Source: JAKSCF01 sp028279945 (GTDB lineage: Bacteria; Bacillota; Clostridia; Peptostreptococcales; JAAYPU01). Taken from it: a stretch of 51,454 bases of DNA. The position numbers and the translations under genes were made by a program. Positions 1-7,478 of the stretch are shown in pieces. The stretch's first letter is position 1, and each line of letters opens with the position of its first letter. The stretch is from the NCBI GenBank assembly GCA_028279945.1, contig JANQMT010000118.1, positions 1-51,454 of the forward strand. The letters run 5' to 3'. Below the pieces are notes generated by a model. The model was not told the DNA's origin. It was given only the letters and a program-made list of their open reading frames with translations, and did not search any database.

Positions 1-288
1 GCCTGCTTCTCCTGATTCATCATATAAAGAGTTAATAAAAAAACCGTATTGTCCATCTGTACCATCAATTTTTTCTTCTCCTATCGCTGTCTTCAGCAAA
101 TCCAGGCCGGTTTGTTCATCTGTTATTGTTATCGCTTCATTAAAATGCTGGCCATCTTTGCCTTCTACTCTTACATTAATGACTTGTCCCTTATATGGTC
201 CCGTTGCCTCTTCAGCAAAAGAAATTGAACCTATAATACTAAAAATCATTAATAGTGCCAGTAAATAACTTAGAATCTTTTTATTCAT
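1..288 (-). CDS. Secreted DUF4430 (transcobalamin beta-domain-like) protein, partial
   Basis: The gene is open from an ATG at 288 to the window edge (96 codons) and its 3' end is missing. A GGAGGAAC ribosome binding site precedes the ATG. Residues 1-25 are a signal peptide (KKILSYLLALLMIFSIIGS). The following residues (GQVINVRVEG, then ITITDEQTGLDLL, then DGTDGQYGFFINSL) fit the start of a DUF4430 domain, the fold related to the C-terminal beta domain of transcobalamin and intrinsic factor. It is the last gene visible in the riboswitch-controlled ECF operon, 29 bp after the alpha/alpha-toroid SLH gene. I infer that it binds or helps bind a corrinoid outside the cell, probably together with that neighbour. 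Whether the missing part adds more domains or an anchor is unknown. Confidence 0.75.
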   Translation of the reverse strand, partial: MNKKILSYLLALLMIFSIIGSISFAEEATGPYKGQVINVRVEGKDGQHFNEAITITDEQTGLDLLKTAIGEEKIDGTDGQYGFFINSLYDESGEAG

Positions 289-317
289 CTTTTGTTCCTC
301 CCTATTTTATAAAATAT

Positions 318-1625
318 CTAATTAATTAATTTATAAATAGCTTGTGCACATTGAGCTCTAGTGGCAAACTTTTCTGGATTAAAATTGTCATATAAAAGAT
401 TTTGTTCCTCAGCAATTTTTATATAACCTTCATACCATTTCTCACCTTCTATAGCATCTGCTAAATCTTGAAATCCTTTATATCTCACCAAGATTACGGC
501 AACCTGAGCACCTGTTATCTTTGATTCTGGGTAAAATTTATTTATCTCCATACCATTCATTATGCCCATATCAACTGCTACTTTTACTATTCTATTAGAC
601 CAATGATTTGTTAAATCTGAAAATTGGTTCGTTTTATCTGATAATTTATTTTGTAAACTCAATCCATAAATCAATAGCTTTGTAAACTCACCTCTTTTTA
701 CAGGATTTTCAGGCTTTAAAGTACCATCCTGATATCCTGATAAAACACCTTTGTTGACTAAAGTCATCATTTCCTTATATCCATAATCTGACTCCTTCAA
801 GTCATTAAATTTGTTTAGATTATGTAATCTATCAAAAATTGAAGTTTTGTTGTTATAATCTGTTTGTGCAAGAAGTCCATGCCATGTAGCCATATAATTT
901 CCTTTTTTAGATGTCTTAAAATGTCTAAAAGTACCATCTTGAAGTTTGTATTCAAGCATTTTATTGAATAAATTCTCATCTATATTAACGTGTAATTTTG
1001 CTCTTGCAAGAATATACCATGCAATAGATTCACAATTTTCCTTTATTGACAGATTATCCTCTATAAATTCAATAGCTTTTAGTATTTCAGGCGAATCATT
1101 ATTTAGCCCCAAAATATTTAAAGCAATAATCCCCATAGCTGTCATATCTATATCCGAGTACCCATCTCCTGTATAAATAGAAAATCCTCCATCTATATTT
1201 TGATTGTTCTTAAGCCATTTAAGAGCATTTTCTTTGTTATACGATTCTTCATTTGCCACATAAAGTGAAATAATTCCCCAAATATGTGCATTAATCAAAT
1301 CCGTTCCTTCACCATTAACATAATCAGCAAATTTGCCATCATCTCTTTGTAAAGCAATTATTTTCTTAGTATATTCAGATACATCTATCCCTAATGGAAT
1401 GGCTCCCAATATATATGCCTCATGATCAGTGGTTATTTCTGAATCCTTTACATCCTCTAATTTCTTATCACCAATATTTTCTCCGTAAGAATATATAGAT
1501 AGAATTCCCCATTCATCAAGTTCTTTACTTTTTAAATAGTCAACAGTGTCTCCATGGCTTTGAGAATATCCATATCCTGTTATTAACAATACGGTAATCA
1601 ATATCAAACTTAAGTATTTTTTCAT
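318..1625 (-). CDS. Secreted alpha/alpha-toroid (prenyltransferase-like repeat) protein with C-terminal SLH domains
   Basis: The protein has 435 residues. Residues 1-21 are a signal peptide. From about 50 to 270 there are repeats of the squalene-cyclase/prenyltransferase type, for example DGKFADYVNGEG and DGGFSIYTGDGYSDIDMTAMG, which build an alpha/alpha barrel. From about 285 to 435 there are three S-layer homology units (GVLSGYQDGTLKPENPVKRGEF; FSDLTNHWSNRIVKVAVDMG; WYEGYIKIAEEQNLL), which usually hold proteins on the cell-wall polymer. No catalytic DxDD motif is seen, so a cyclase is unlikely. Animal transcobalamin has an alpha6/alpha6 barrel of this type fused to a beta domain; here the beta-type domain is in the next gene. 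The gene overlaps the S-component gene by 4 bp. A surface corrinoid-binding role is inferred from the fold and the riboswitch. Confidence 0.82.
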   Translation of the reverse strand: MKKYLSLILITVLLITGYGYSQSHGDTVDYLKSKELDEWGILSIYSYGENIGDKKLEDVKDSEITTDHEAYILGAIPLGIDVSEYTKKIIALQRDDGKFADYVNGEGTDLINAHIWGIISLYVANEESYNKENALKWLKNNQNIDGGFSIYTGDGYSDIDMTAMGIIALNILGLNNDSPEILKAIEFIEDNLSIKENCESIAWYILARAKLHVNIDENLFNKMLEYKLQDGTFRHFKTSKKGNYMATWHGLLAQTDYNNKTSIFDRLHNLNKFNDLKESDYGYKEMMTLVNKGVLSGYQDGTLKPENPVKRGEFTKLLIYGLSLQNKLSDKTNQFSDLTNHWSNRIVKVAVDMGIMNGMEINKFYPESKITGAQVAVILVRYKGFQDLADAIEGEKWYEGYIKIAEEQNLLYDNFNPEKFATRAQCAQAIYKLIN

Positions 1626-2263
1626 TCAATAATTTCCTCTCTTAATATATTTTTATTTTCAATTTCTTTATAAGCAATTTTATTCTTAAAGCGAATTAGT
1701 ATTCTTATTACATCCTTTCCGAAAAAATATGTAAAAACAAAATTACTCACCGCATGCATTAAATCAAAATAGAATGAAGTGATATAAACAGCAATAAAGC
1801 TTTTTAAATTTAAAGGATATATAAACATTAACCAATGCCACAAGTTCATAATATAATCAAAAGCAAATCCCCAAATAAATGCAAATATACTTAAGAACAA
1901 ACGAGAAGGCTCTTTTTTTATTTTGCCTAAAAGCCCTGCACTAAAGCCTGCCAGTCCCCACGCAATCATCTGCCATGGCTCCCATGGCCCATGGCCCAGA
2001 AAGCTATTTGAAACGAATGTTGCAACAGCACCAACTATGAAACCATGTCTGGGTCCCATAACATAACCCGATACAATGACTAAAAATGTGGTAGGCTGTA
2101 CATTGGGTAATGCTGCAAAAGGTACTCTTCCAATACCGGCAAGACCGGCTAGAGTAGCTATCAAAGATATTTCTTTTACACTTATTTGCTTCTTTTCATA
2201 GGAAATAAAAATCCATAATAGCGACACCGCTAAAATAACGACCGACAATACTCCATAATTCAT
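1622..2263 (-). CDS. ECF transporter S component, probably cobalamin/corrinoid specific
   Basis: This is a 213-residue membrane protein with about six hydrophobic segments, the usual size for the substrate-binding S component of an energy-coupling factor transporter. The central stretch GRVPFAALPNVQPTTFLVI, then GYVMGPRHGF and LGHGPWEPWQMIAWGLAG resembles the CbrT-like cobalamin S components and related families. The gene overlaps the upstream EcfA gene and the downstream SLH gene by 4 bp each, so all three are likely translationally coupled. Control of the operon by a cobalamin riboswitch points to cobalamin or a precursor as substrate. The S-component identity is well supported; the substrate is inferred. 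Alpha-ribazole or dimethylbenzimidazole would be alternatives. Confidence 0.8.
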   Translation of the reverse strand: MNYGVLSVVILAVSLLWIFISYEKKQISVKEISLIATLAGLAGIGRVPFAALPNVQPTTFLVIVSGYVMGPRHGFIVGAVATFVSNSFLGHGPWEPWQMIAWGLAGFSAGLLGKIKKEPSRLFLSIFAFIWGFAFDYIMNLWHWLMFIYPLNLKSFIAVYITSFYFDLMHAVSNFVFTYFFGKDVIRILIRFKNKIAYKEIENKNILREEIIE

Positions 2264-3843
2264 GGTGATTCTACTCCTTCATTTGATTTCACTAAATTCA
2301 AAGCATCTTCAAGGGTCAGAATATTATTGATATACCCATTAAACAATTTATTCATTTGGGTTGTATAATAAATTCCGGAATCAAACACTTCATATCGGCA
2401 TCCCATCTGTACAATAGAACCATCAAAAACTAAGCAAGCTTTTGTGCAAAATTGAGCGACAAATTCCGTGTCATGGGTCACCACTATAATGGTTTTCCCT
2501 TTTTGTTGATAGGTCTTTATCATATTGCCTAAATCATTCTTTAACTTTCTGTCCAGCCCTCTTGTGGGCTCATCCAGTAATAGAATTTCCGGTTCTAAAA
2601 CCATTACCGATGCCAAAGCCACTCGCTGTTTTTCCCCTCCGCTTAGATCTCTCGGATTTTTCTCTTTGAGGTGCCATAAATCTAATTCATTTAATACATT
2701 TTTGATTCTGGAGTCTTCTTTAATATGATTCATCTCTAAAGTGAATTTAAGCTCTTCATATACTGAATCACTAAATAAATAGTCGTTGGGATTTTGCGAC
2801 AAATAACCCACTTGTTTTTTTACAACTTTTTTACCCCTTGTAGGTTCTAACAGTCCACAAATAACTTTCATCAAAGTCGACTTGCCACTGCCGTTTTGCC
2901 CCATTACCCCTAATATTTCACCATGACCTACTTCCATGGATATTTCTTTTAACGCTTTGATTCCGTTATTATATGAGAAAGATACCTTTTCCAATTTAAT
3001 CACAGCTTTGGACATTGTTTGAGGGTCAAGAACTTTCGTTTTTGTTTCAATCATTTTGTCATTTAAAATTTCTTTTAGCTTTGCTCTGCCTTCTTTTATG
3101 GTCAGTGGAATCTCTACATCATCTCCATATGAAAAAAATCCCGCTACAGAAGGTAAGAAGTTAATGCGCTTATTTTTAGCCCACTTGGCAAATACTTTTG
3201 GATGATCATCAAAAGATAATTGACCGTCTTCCATAAACCATATTCTGTCAGCCAAGTGAAAACATCGGTCTATCCTTTGTTCAATTAGAACAATGGTATA
3301 GCCTAATTCTTTATTAAGCCTCTCCAGCACATGAAGTATTTCTTCTGCCGTCGTAGGGTCTAATTGCGAGGTTGGCTCGTCTAAAACGATAAATTTATAT
3401 CCCATAGCAAGAGCTGCACCGATAGCTACCTTCTGTTTTTGTCCCCCGGATAATTCGTATGTCTTCTGATTTTTTATATCCCATAAATTCAAAAAACTTA
3501 ATGTTTCCATGACCTTTTTTCTCATCAAAGGATATTCTATACCTATGTTTTCAAGTCCAAATGCTATCTCTCTTTCTACCTGATCCATTACCAGCTGTTT
3601 CTCAGGATCTTGGAACACCATACCTACGTCTTTTAAACCTTCCACCTCACCGCCTATTTTCCCACCGTAAAATTCAGGAATGATTCGGTTAAAAACCCTG
3701 CCCAGTGTTGATTTCCCTGAGCCGGATTCACCCAGTAAGAGGATAAACTCTCCTTCATTAATGGAAAGATTAATATCTTTTAAAGCGGGTTGTTGCATTT
3801 GTGGATAATAATATGTTAAATCTTTAATTTTAGAAATTTCCAG
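2260..3843 (-). CDS. ECF transporter ATPase, two ABC domains fused (EcfA-EcfA'), probable CTG start
   Basis: From the proposed start the protein has 527 residues and two complete ABC domains. The first has Walker A GESGSGKS, signature LSGGQKQK and Walker B FIVLDEP. The second has GQNGSGKS, LSGGEKQR and ILLLDEP. Most Firmicutes encode the two ECF ATPases separately; here they are one chain, as in several substrate-dedicated ECF operons. The first in-frame ATG, at 3798, has no ribosome binding site and would remove the first strand and the aromatic A-loop (ISKIKDLTYYYPQ) that stacks on ATP. An upstream CTG at 3843, eight bases after GGGGGTG and just after an in-frame stop, restores both, so I chose it. 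The gene overlaps the end of ecfT by 28 bp. It powers import by the EcfT/S-component pair. Confidence 0.85.
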   Translation of the reverse strand: MEISKIKDLTYYYPQMQQPALKDINLSINEGEFILLLGESGSGKSTLGRVFNRIIPEFYGGKIGGEVEGLKDVGMVFQDPEKQLVMDQVEREIAFGLENIGIEYPLMRKKVMETLSFLNLWDIKNQKTYELSGGQKQKVAIGAALAMGYKFIVLDEPTSQLDPTTAEEILHVLERLNKELGYTIVLIEQRIDRCFHLADRIWFMEDGQLSFDDHPKVFAKWAKNKRINFLPSVAGFFSYGDDVEIPLTIKEGRAKLKEILNDKMIETKTKVLDPQTMSKAVIKLEKVSFSYNNGIKALKEISMEVGHGEILGVMGQNGSGKSTLMKVICGLLEPTRGKKVVKKQVGYLSQNPNDYLFSDSVYEELKFTLEMNHIKEDSRIKNVLNELDLWHLKEKNPRDLSGGEKQRVALASVMVLEPEILLLDEPTRGLDRKLKNDLGNMIKTYQQKGKTIIVVTHDTEFVAQFCTKACLVFDGSIVQMGCRYEVFDSGIYYTTQMNKLFNGYINNILTLEDALNLVKSNEGVESP

Positions 3844-4700
3844 TGTTTACACCCCCACACAATAAACAGGGTACAGATAAGTACACATGCTAGTATTCCA
3901 AGCCACATAAAATCTTCAAAAACAAAAGCTTGAAGCCTTGGATAAAACTGATAAGCTCCTACATCATAAAACAATCCCCATAAGAAAATCGTCAATAATA
4001 TTAGAGCAATAAAAACAAATAAATAATCCATAAAAATCATTTTTAAGTCCACATAAGATGTTCTTTTACATTTACCATAACTTCTGGAATGCAATGCTTC
4101 TGCCCTATCAATAGAACCTTCCAGTGAAGAAATAAAAATAACCTTTAGTAAAGGGTAATAAGACTTGATTCGATTTATTATCTTTTTTTCTTTAAAATTG
4201 ACGCCTCTCATCTCCATAACATCTTTTACTCTCATGGACTCTATGGTTAACCTATGAATAATATTACTTGCCATAGAAAAAGTAAGGGTTAATTTATGAG
4301 CAAATTTAGAAAAAAAACTAAAAGTATCATCTCGGTCTGTCATGATGTCATAGATTAAAAAAATCAATAAAATACAGATCAGCTTTAAACCCATATTTGC
4401 CCCATACGCTAAGGCTTCACCGGTGATTTTTATCTTGCCGATAACAGGTATACTTGGACTTTGTATCAGAACCGTCCTACCCGAGTGATTAACAAGAGGG
4501 TTAATAATGATAATGAGCAAAACATTGTATAAACTAAACTTAATAATACTTTTTAAGCGTTTCCCTTCACTTATTATCCTTGACAGAACCATTAAAAAAC
4601 TTAATATCAAAATAATGTACAAGGGATGGTTGTATATCAATATCATAAAAAAGAGAACGCTAAGAAAAAAAATCATGCTAAGAGGGTGTAATTTTATCAT
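3816..4700 (-). CDS. ECF transporter transmembrane coupling protein EcfT
   Basis: This 294-residue polytopic protein has an N-terminal hydrophobic half, a central cytoplasmic helical region and C-terminal membrane segments. The central region carries the EcfT coupling-helix type motifs (MEMRGVNF, and EALHSRSYG with the Ala-x-x-x-Arg-Ser pattern) that dock on the ATPases. An AGGTGA ribosome binding site lies 5 bases before the ATG, overlapping the stop of the upstream lipoprotein gene. Its own 3' end contains the ribosome binding site and CTG start proposed for the ATPase. It should couple ATP hydrolysis to toppling of the S component in the membrane. Assignment rests on topology, motifs and gene order, since EcfT sequences diverge strongly. 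Confidence 0.85.
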   Translation of the reverse strand: MIKLHPLSMIFFLSVLFFMILIYNHPLYIILILSFLMVLSRIISEGKRLKSIIKFSLYNVLLIIIINPLVNHSGRTVLIQSPSIPVIGKIKITGEALAYGANMGLKLICILLIFLIYDIMTDRDDTFSFFSKFAHKLTLTFSMASNIIHRLTIESMRVKDVMEMRGVNFKEKKIINRIKSYYPLLKVIFISSLEGSIDRAEALHSRSYGKCKRTSYVDLKMIFMDYLFVFIALILLTIFLWGLFYDVGAYQFYPRLQAFVFEDFMWLGILACVLICTLFIVWGCKHWKFLKLKI

Positions 4701-4708
4701 AAGATCAC

Positions 4709-5647
4709 CTATTCATTCATCGGTAAATGAATCCATTCATTTTCAGCTTTAATGACAGAAAATAATCCTTTTATTTTCTCAGGATTTTCATAAAGCAAAT
4801 GCACCCCTTCTTTGATACATGCTTCATCATTTCCGGTAATCAGCCATATTGTAGACATAACACCATATCCTTTTAGAGCAGATGCTATTACAGCACCTTT
4901 ATCAAAAGTCTCTATTCTATTTCCATCATGATCTAAAGCCGCTATGCTTTCATCTATTTCAAAAAAAAGACCTGCTTTTTCTCTGTTTTCATACAACTCA
5001 CTGATATATTCATATTTCAAAAGCTCATCCCATGGTCCTATTACAATGGTATTAATACCATCGTCTTGCAGCACTTCTTCATCTACATTTGAGCTTTCAA
5101 CGTTTCCAACGCCATGATTGGTCAAATATGCTTGCAGCTTTTCACCTTCCTGCTCATATCCTTCTATACACAAGATATTTACATTCAATACATTCCCATC
5201 ATATCCATTAACAAAGTTATTTGGATAAGCACCGATCATACTGGAAAGATAATTAGCATTGTCCCAATAGTGATAATCCCATATTACAACATCGCCTGTT
5301 CTTATTTCATAATCCCCCGCACCCACTTGAGTTAAAATGCCGTTCACATAGTAAAACCAGTCTATTTTTTCACGTTTTTTCTGATTGGTAAATCCAGACT
5401 TAAGCCCATCAATCCCATTCACAAAACTTCCGCCATAAGCTGTCTCAATCTCAAAATTTTCCTCTAAAATATCCAGTACCGTTTGCCCTTCTGCAACATC
5501 TATACGCTTACTAGATAGTTCCTCTTTTCCAAAATCTCTTGATACAATAACTTCTATAACACCCTCATTATTAACAGCACCGGCACTGCATCCAATAAAG
5601 ACAAGTAAACTCAACAATATAACCAAAATCCAACCAAATCTTTTCAT
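4709..5647 (-). CDS. DUF4430 lipoprotein, first gene of the corrinoid ECF operon
   Basis: I chose the ATG at 5647 because GAGGA lies 6 bases before it; a GTG at 5662 would add five residues. The 312-residue product begins with a lipoprotein signal ending in the lipobox FIGC. Residues about 25-120 are a DUF4430 domain (IEVIVSRDFGKEEL, GQTVLDILEENFEIE, DWFYYVNGILTQVGAGDYEI, GDVVIWDYHYWD). The remaining 190 residues have no family I recognise; they look globular and alternate strands and helices (NVNILCIEGYEQEG, INTIVIGPWDEL, VMSTIWLITGNDE). The gene follows the cobalamin riboswitch and its terminator. The DUF4430 domain is related to the transcobalamin beta domain, so I infer a membrane-tethered corrinoid-binding protein that hands substrate to the S component. 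Confidence 0.8.
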   Translation of the reverse strand: MKRFGWILVILLSLLVFIGCSAGAVNNEGVIEVIVSRDFGKEELSSKRIDVAEGQTVLDILEENFEIETAYGGSFVNGIDGLKSGFTNQKKREKIDWFYYVNGILTQVGAGDYEIRTGDVVIWDYHYWDNANYLSSMIGAYPNNFVNGYDGNVLNVNILCIEGYEQEGEKLQAYLTNHGVGNVESSNVDEEVLQDDGINTIVIGPWDELLKYEYISELYENREKAGLFFEIDESIAALDHDGNRIETFDKGAVIASALKGYGVMSTIWLITGNDEACIKEGVHLLYENPEKIKGLFSVIKAENEWIHLPMNE

Positions 5648-5662
5648 CCTATATCCTCTCAC

Positions 5663-5692
5663 AAAAAAACCCCTCTATTCCCATAGAGAGGT
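5663..5692 (-). terminator. Intrinsic terminator, expression platform of the cobalamin riboswitch
   Basis: Read on the minus strand, ACCTCTCTAT and ATAGAGGGGT pair over 10 bp (one G-U) around a GGGA loop. The stem runs directly into seven T residues, 15 bases before the first gene. It sits about 110 bases after the riboswitch core, so it is the likely on/off element: ligand bound, transcription stops. Confidence 0.88.
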
Positions 5693-5799
5693 ACTGACCA
5701 ACTTATCCCAAATTAAAACTACCCAAAAAAGATAGCATCTTAATTTCGTACCATATCTCTTCAATCTCTCTACGTCGGAAATGATTTGAAGAATATCAA

Positions 5800-5942
5800 G
5801 CTAGGTCTTCTGGCTTCCAGATCATCTTTAAACCAAACCTTCCCATCTTACGACAGTGGTGTTTTCCGGTTCTCATCACTGGTTACAGCTGCGACATACA
5901 GCAAGGGCTTTTAACCCTTTTCCCTTAACATGATATTATAAA
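5800..5942 (-). promoter_or_regulatory. Cobalamin (B12) riboswitch
   Basis: On the minus strand the conserved core appears in order: GGGAA then GGTTAAAAGCCC, the B12 box GCAGCTGTAACC (5881-5892), CCACTG, GGGAAGG and AAGCCAGAAGACC (5805-5817). These match the cobalamin riboswitch consensus in both sequence and order. The element precedes a terminator and the ECF/DUF4430 operon, so high adenosylcobalamin or a related corrinoid should switch the operon off. Confidence 0.93.
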
Positions 5943-6062
5943 ATTATACTTAGTATATCACCCATATATTTAATATTCAATATATTCTGCATAACTTTTA
6001 ATAACTATATTTTTCTAAATTTAATACTTGAACCATAATGTTCTGAAATAGTGATAATCTCG

Positions 6063-6425
6063 CTATTTTCCCCCTCTATATCTATGCTGTCGTCTATGAC
6101 ATGCAGGACAGCACTTATCTTCTACCTCTTCAGTACACACGACATAATTGCCGCCTTCTATTTTTAAAAGCTTCCCATTGACTAAACTGTCAGCCATTTT
6201 TTTCCTTGCGTCATCATATATTCTTTGAACAGTCGAACGTGCTACATTCATTTTTTCTGCACACTCAGTCTGATTTAATCCTTCGAAATCCATAAGCCTG
6301 ATGGTCTCAAACTCTTCAACTTCCATTTCGATGATCTCATTCTCATCACTTTTACAATTTCTAGGACCATATAACTTATGAGCCGGTAAACTACACACTT
6401 TTCTCCATTTTTTTGGACGTGGCAC
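6063..6425 (-). CDS. DUF134 family DNA-binding protein
   Basis: The family usually begins M-PRPKKWRKVC, so I place the start at the GTG at 6425, where GGGGTG lies upstream; an ATG at 6443 would add six residues. The 120-residue product has the DUF134 N-terminus (RPKKWRKVCSLPAHKLYGP), a sigma-70 region-4-like helix-turn-helix at about 45-85 (GLNQTECAEKMNVARSTVQR) and a Cys/His tail (CCPACHRRQH) that could bind metal. It lies downstream of a DUF5320 gene, a common pairing in anaerobes often found with NifX/NifB-like dinitrogenase-cofactor proteins, though none is present here. It may regulate the upstream promoter with its repeated sequence; that is inference. Confidence 0.85.
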   Translation of the reverse strand: MPRPKKWRKVCSLPAHKLYGPRNCKSDENEIIEMEVEEFETIRLMDFEGLNQTECAEKMNVARSTVQRIYDDARKKMADSLVNGKLLKIEGGNYVVCTEEVEDKCCPACHRRQHRYRGGK

Positions 6426-6461
6426 AACCTCACCCCTTCTCATTTTTAAGAATATTATACC

Positions 6462-6493
6462 AAAAAAATAAGGGAGTGCAAAATCCCCCTTTT
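6462..6493 (-). terminator. Weak terminator or attenuator between the DUF5320 and DUF134 genes
   Basis: On the minus strand AAGGGGGA and TCCCTT can pair over about 6 bp with a loop of about 8, followed by ATTTTTTT. The stem is short, so partial read-through into the DUF134 gene seems likely. Confidence 0.35.
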
Positions 6494-6534
6494 ACAAAAT
6501 ATCATCCCATAGTATTGAAAATAATATTCTCTGA

Positions 6535-6780
6535 TTATTCTTCTATGTCTTTTAATCTTTCATTAACGTTTTTCAAATGGTCTTCCAGAACACTTCTTTG
6601 TTTTTCTAAGAAGGATTTTTCATTTTTGAAATCAACACTGTAAGGATAGCATCTACCCCCTCTTTCAAATCCCATTCCTAAACCATAACCATAAGGCACT
6701 TCAGTATTTCTACAAAAGCCCATTCTTTTCCCTGATAAAGGACCTCTTCCAATTGGCCCTGTTCCATCTCTTCTAGGCAT
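6535..6780 (-). CDS. DUF5320 family small protein
   Basis: This 81-residue protein opens with the family hallmark MPRRDGTGPIGRGPLSG followed by KRMGFC, then a Gly/Tyr-rich stretch (VPYGYGLGMGFERGG). A C-terminal charged coiled-coil-like helix (about 50-81, EKSFLEKQRSVLEDHLKNVN) follows. AAAGGAAGA precedes the ATG. DUF5320 proteins have no established function; they are commonly found beside DUF134 regulators and dinitrogenase iron-molybdenum cofactor proteins in anaerobes. Here only the DUF134 gene follows. Transcription starts from a near-consensus promoter carrying a repeated decamer. Confidence 0.85.
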   Translation of the reverse strand: MPRRDGTGPIGRGPLSGKRMGFCRNTEVPYGYGLGMGFERGGRCYPYSVDFKNEKSFLEKQRSVLEDHLKNVNERLKDIEE

Positions 6781-6800
6781 TTTTATCTTCCTTTCTTTTT

Positions 6801-6851
6801 GGGTATATGTTATTTATAGTTCTATTATATCTTATTTTGGGTATATGTCAA
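6801..6851 (-). promoter_or_regulatory. Near-consensus promoter with two ACATATACCC operator-like repeats
   Basis: On the minus strand TTGACA (6851-6846), a 16-bp spacer and TATAAT (6829-6824) form an almost ideal SigA promoter for the DUF5320 gene. The decamer ACATATACCC followed by AAAA occurs twice in the same orientation, once between the -35 and -10 boxes (6848-6839) and once downstream of the start region (6810-6801), 38 bp apart. Such placement suits a repressor site. Confidence 0.7.
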
Positions 6852-6861
6852 TAATTGTTTT

Positions 6862-6889
6862 AAAAAAAGAACAGATATAATTCTGTTCT
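6862..6889 (-). terminator. Terminator after the GerMN lipoprotein gene
   Basis: On the minus strand AGAACAGA and TCTGTTCT pair around a six-base loop and are followed by seven T residues. The hairpin overlaps the stop codon of the gene. Confidence 0.88.
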
Positions 6890-7412
6890 ATGGTTTGATA
6901 ATATCTAAGTTAGGCTTTTGTGGTCCAATCTTTCCAAAAGGTCCCAATCCAATGTCTTCACCTTCTACCAAGATTTTGACCTCATCGATTTCAAATTGGT
7001 CATTTAAGGTTAATGTATTAACGATTGAATATAGCAGTAACTGGGATGCGGTTGAAGTACCATAATCACCATTTATCGCTTCTCCCATTTCTTTTGAAAA
7101 ATCAACATAAGCAATTCTCTCATCAATATTGATATCTTTTACTTTTATGTTTTCCGGCATTGTTCTAATTAATGCTTCATCTGTAGGTCCATTGATGAGT
7201 TGTTGAATCACATCTTTTGGAGAGGGGTTTGTCATCTGTACTGGATCTGCAACTAAATATTGTGCATCAGAATCGCTGAAATATAAATTAATGGTGATTT
7301 CTCCTGTTTCCGTGCCTTCGTTTTCATTAGGATCAGTTGTTCCGGTACAGCCGGTAAGCAATAAAAAAACAATAGCTACTGTTAAAATCCAAAAAGCTTT
7401 TGTGAATTTCAT
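6888..7412 (-). CDS. GerMN-domain lipoprotein
   Basis: The 174-residue product has a lipoprotein signal with lipobox LLTGC, a short acidic linker (PNENEGTETGE) and one GerMN domain over about residues 40-165 (ITINLYFSDSDAQYLV, DVIQQLINGPTDEALI, VKDINIDERIAYVDFS, YSIVNTLTLNDQFEIDEV). GerMN domains occur in GerM, a spore-envelope and germination protein of Bacillus, and in other envelope lipoproteins such as LpqB. An AGGAGG site precedes the ATG. The gene follows the RDD gene with a 66-bp gap and ends at a strong terminator. A role in envelope or spore assembly is family-level inference. Confidence 0.85.
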   Translation of the reverse strand: MKFTKAFWILTVAIVFLLLTGCTGTTDPNENEGTETGEITINLYFSDSDAQYLVADPVQMTNPSPKDVIQQLINGPTDEALIRTMPENIKVKDINIDERIAYVDFSKEMGEAINGDYGTSTASQLLLYSIVNTLTLNDQFEIDEVKILVEGEDIGLGPFGKIGPQKPNLDIIKP

Positions 7413-7478
7413 AACATTCTAACCTCCTTCTTACGATTATTTGTTATTAGCCACTACTATTATATCCGGTTTGAGTCA

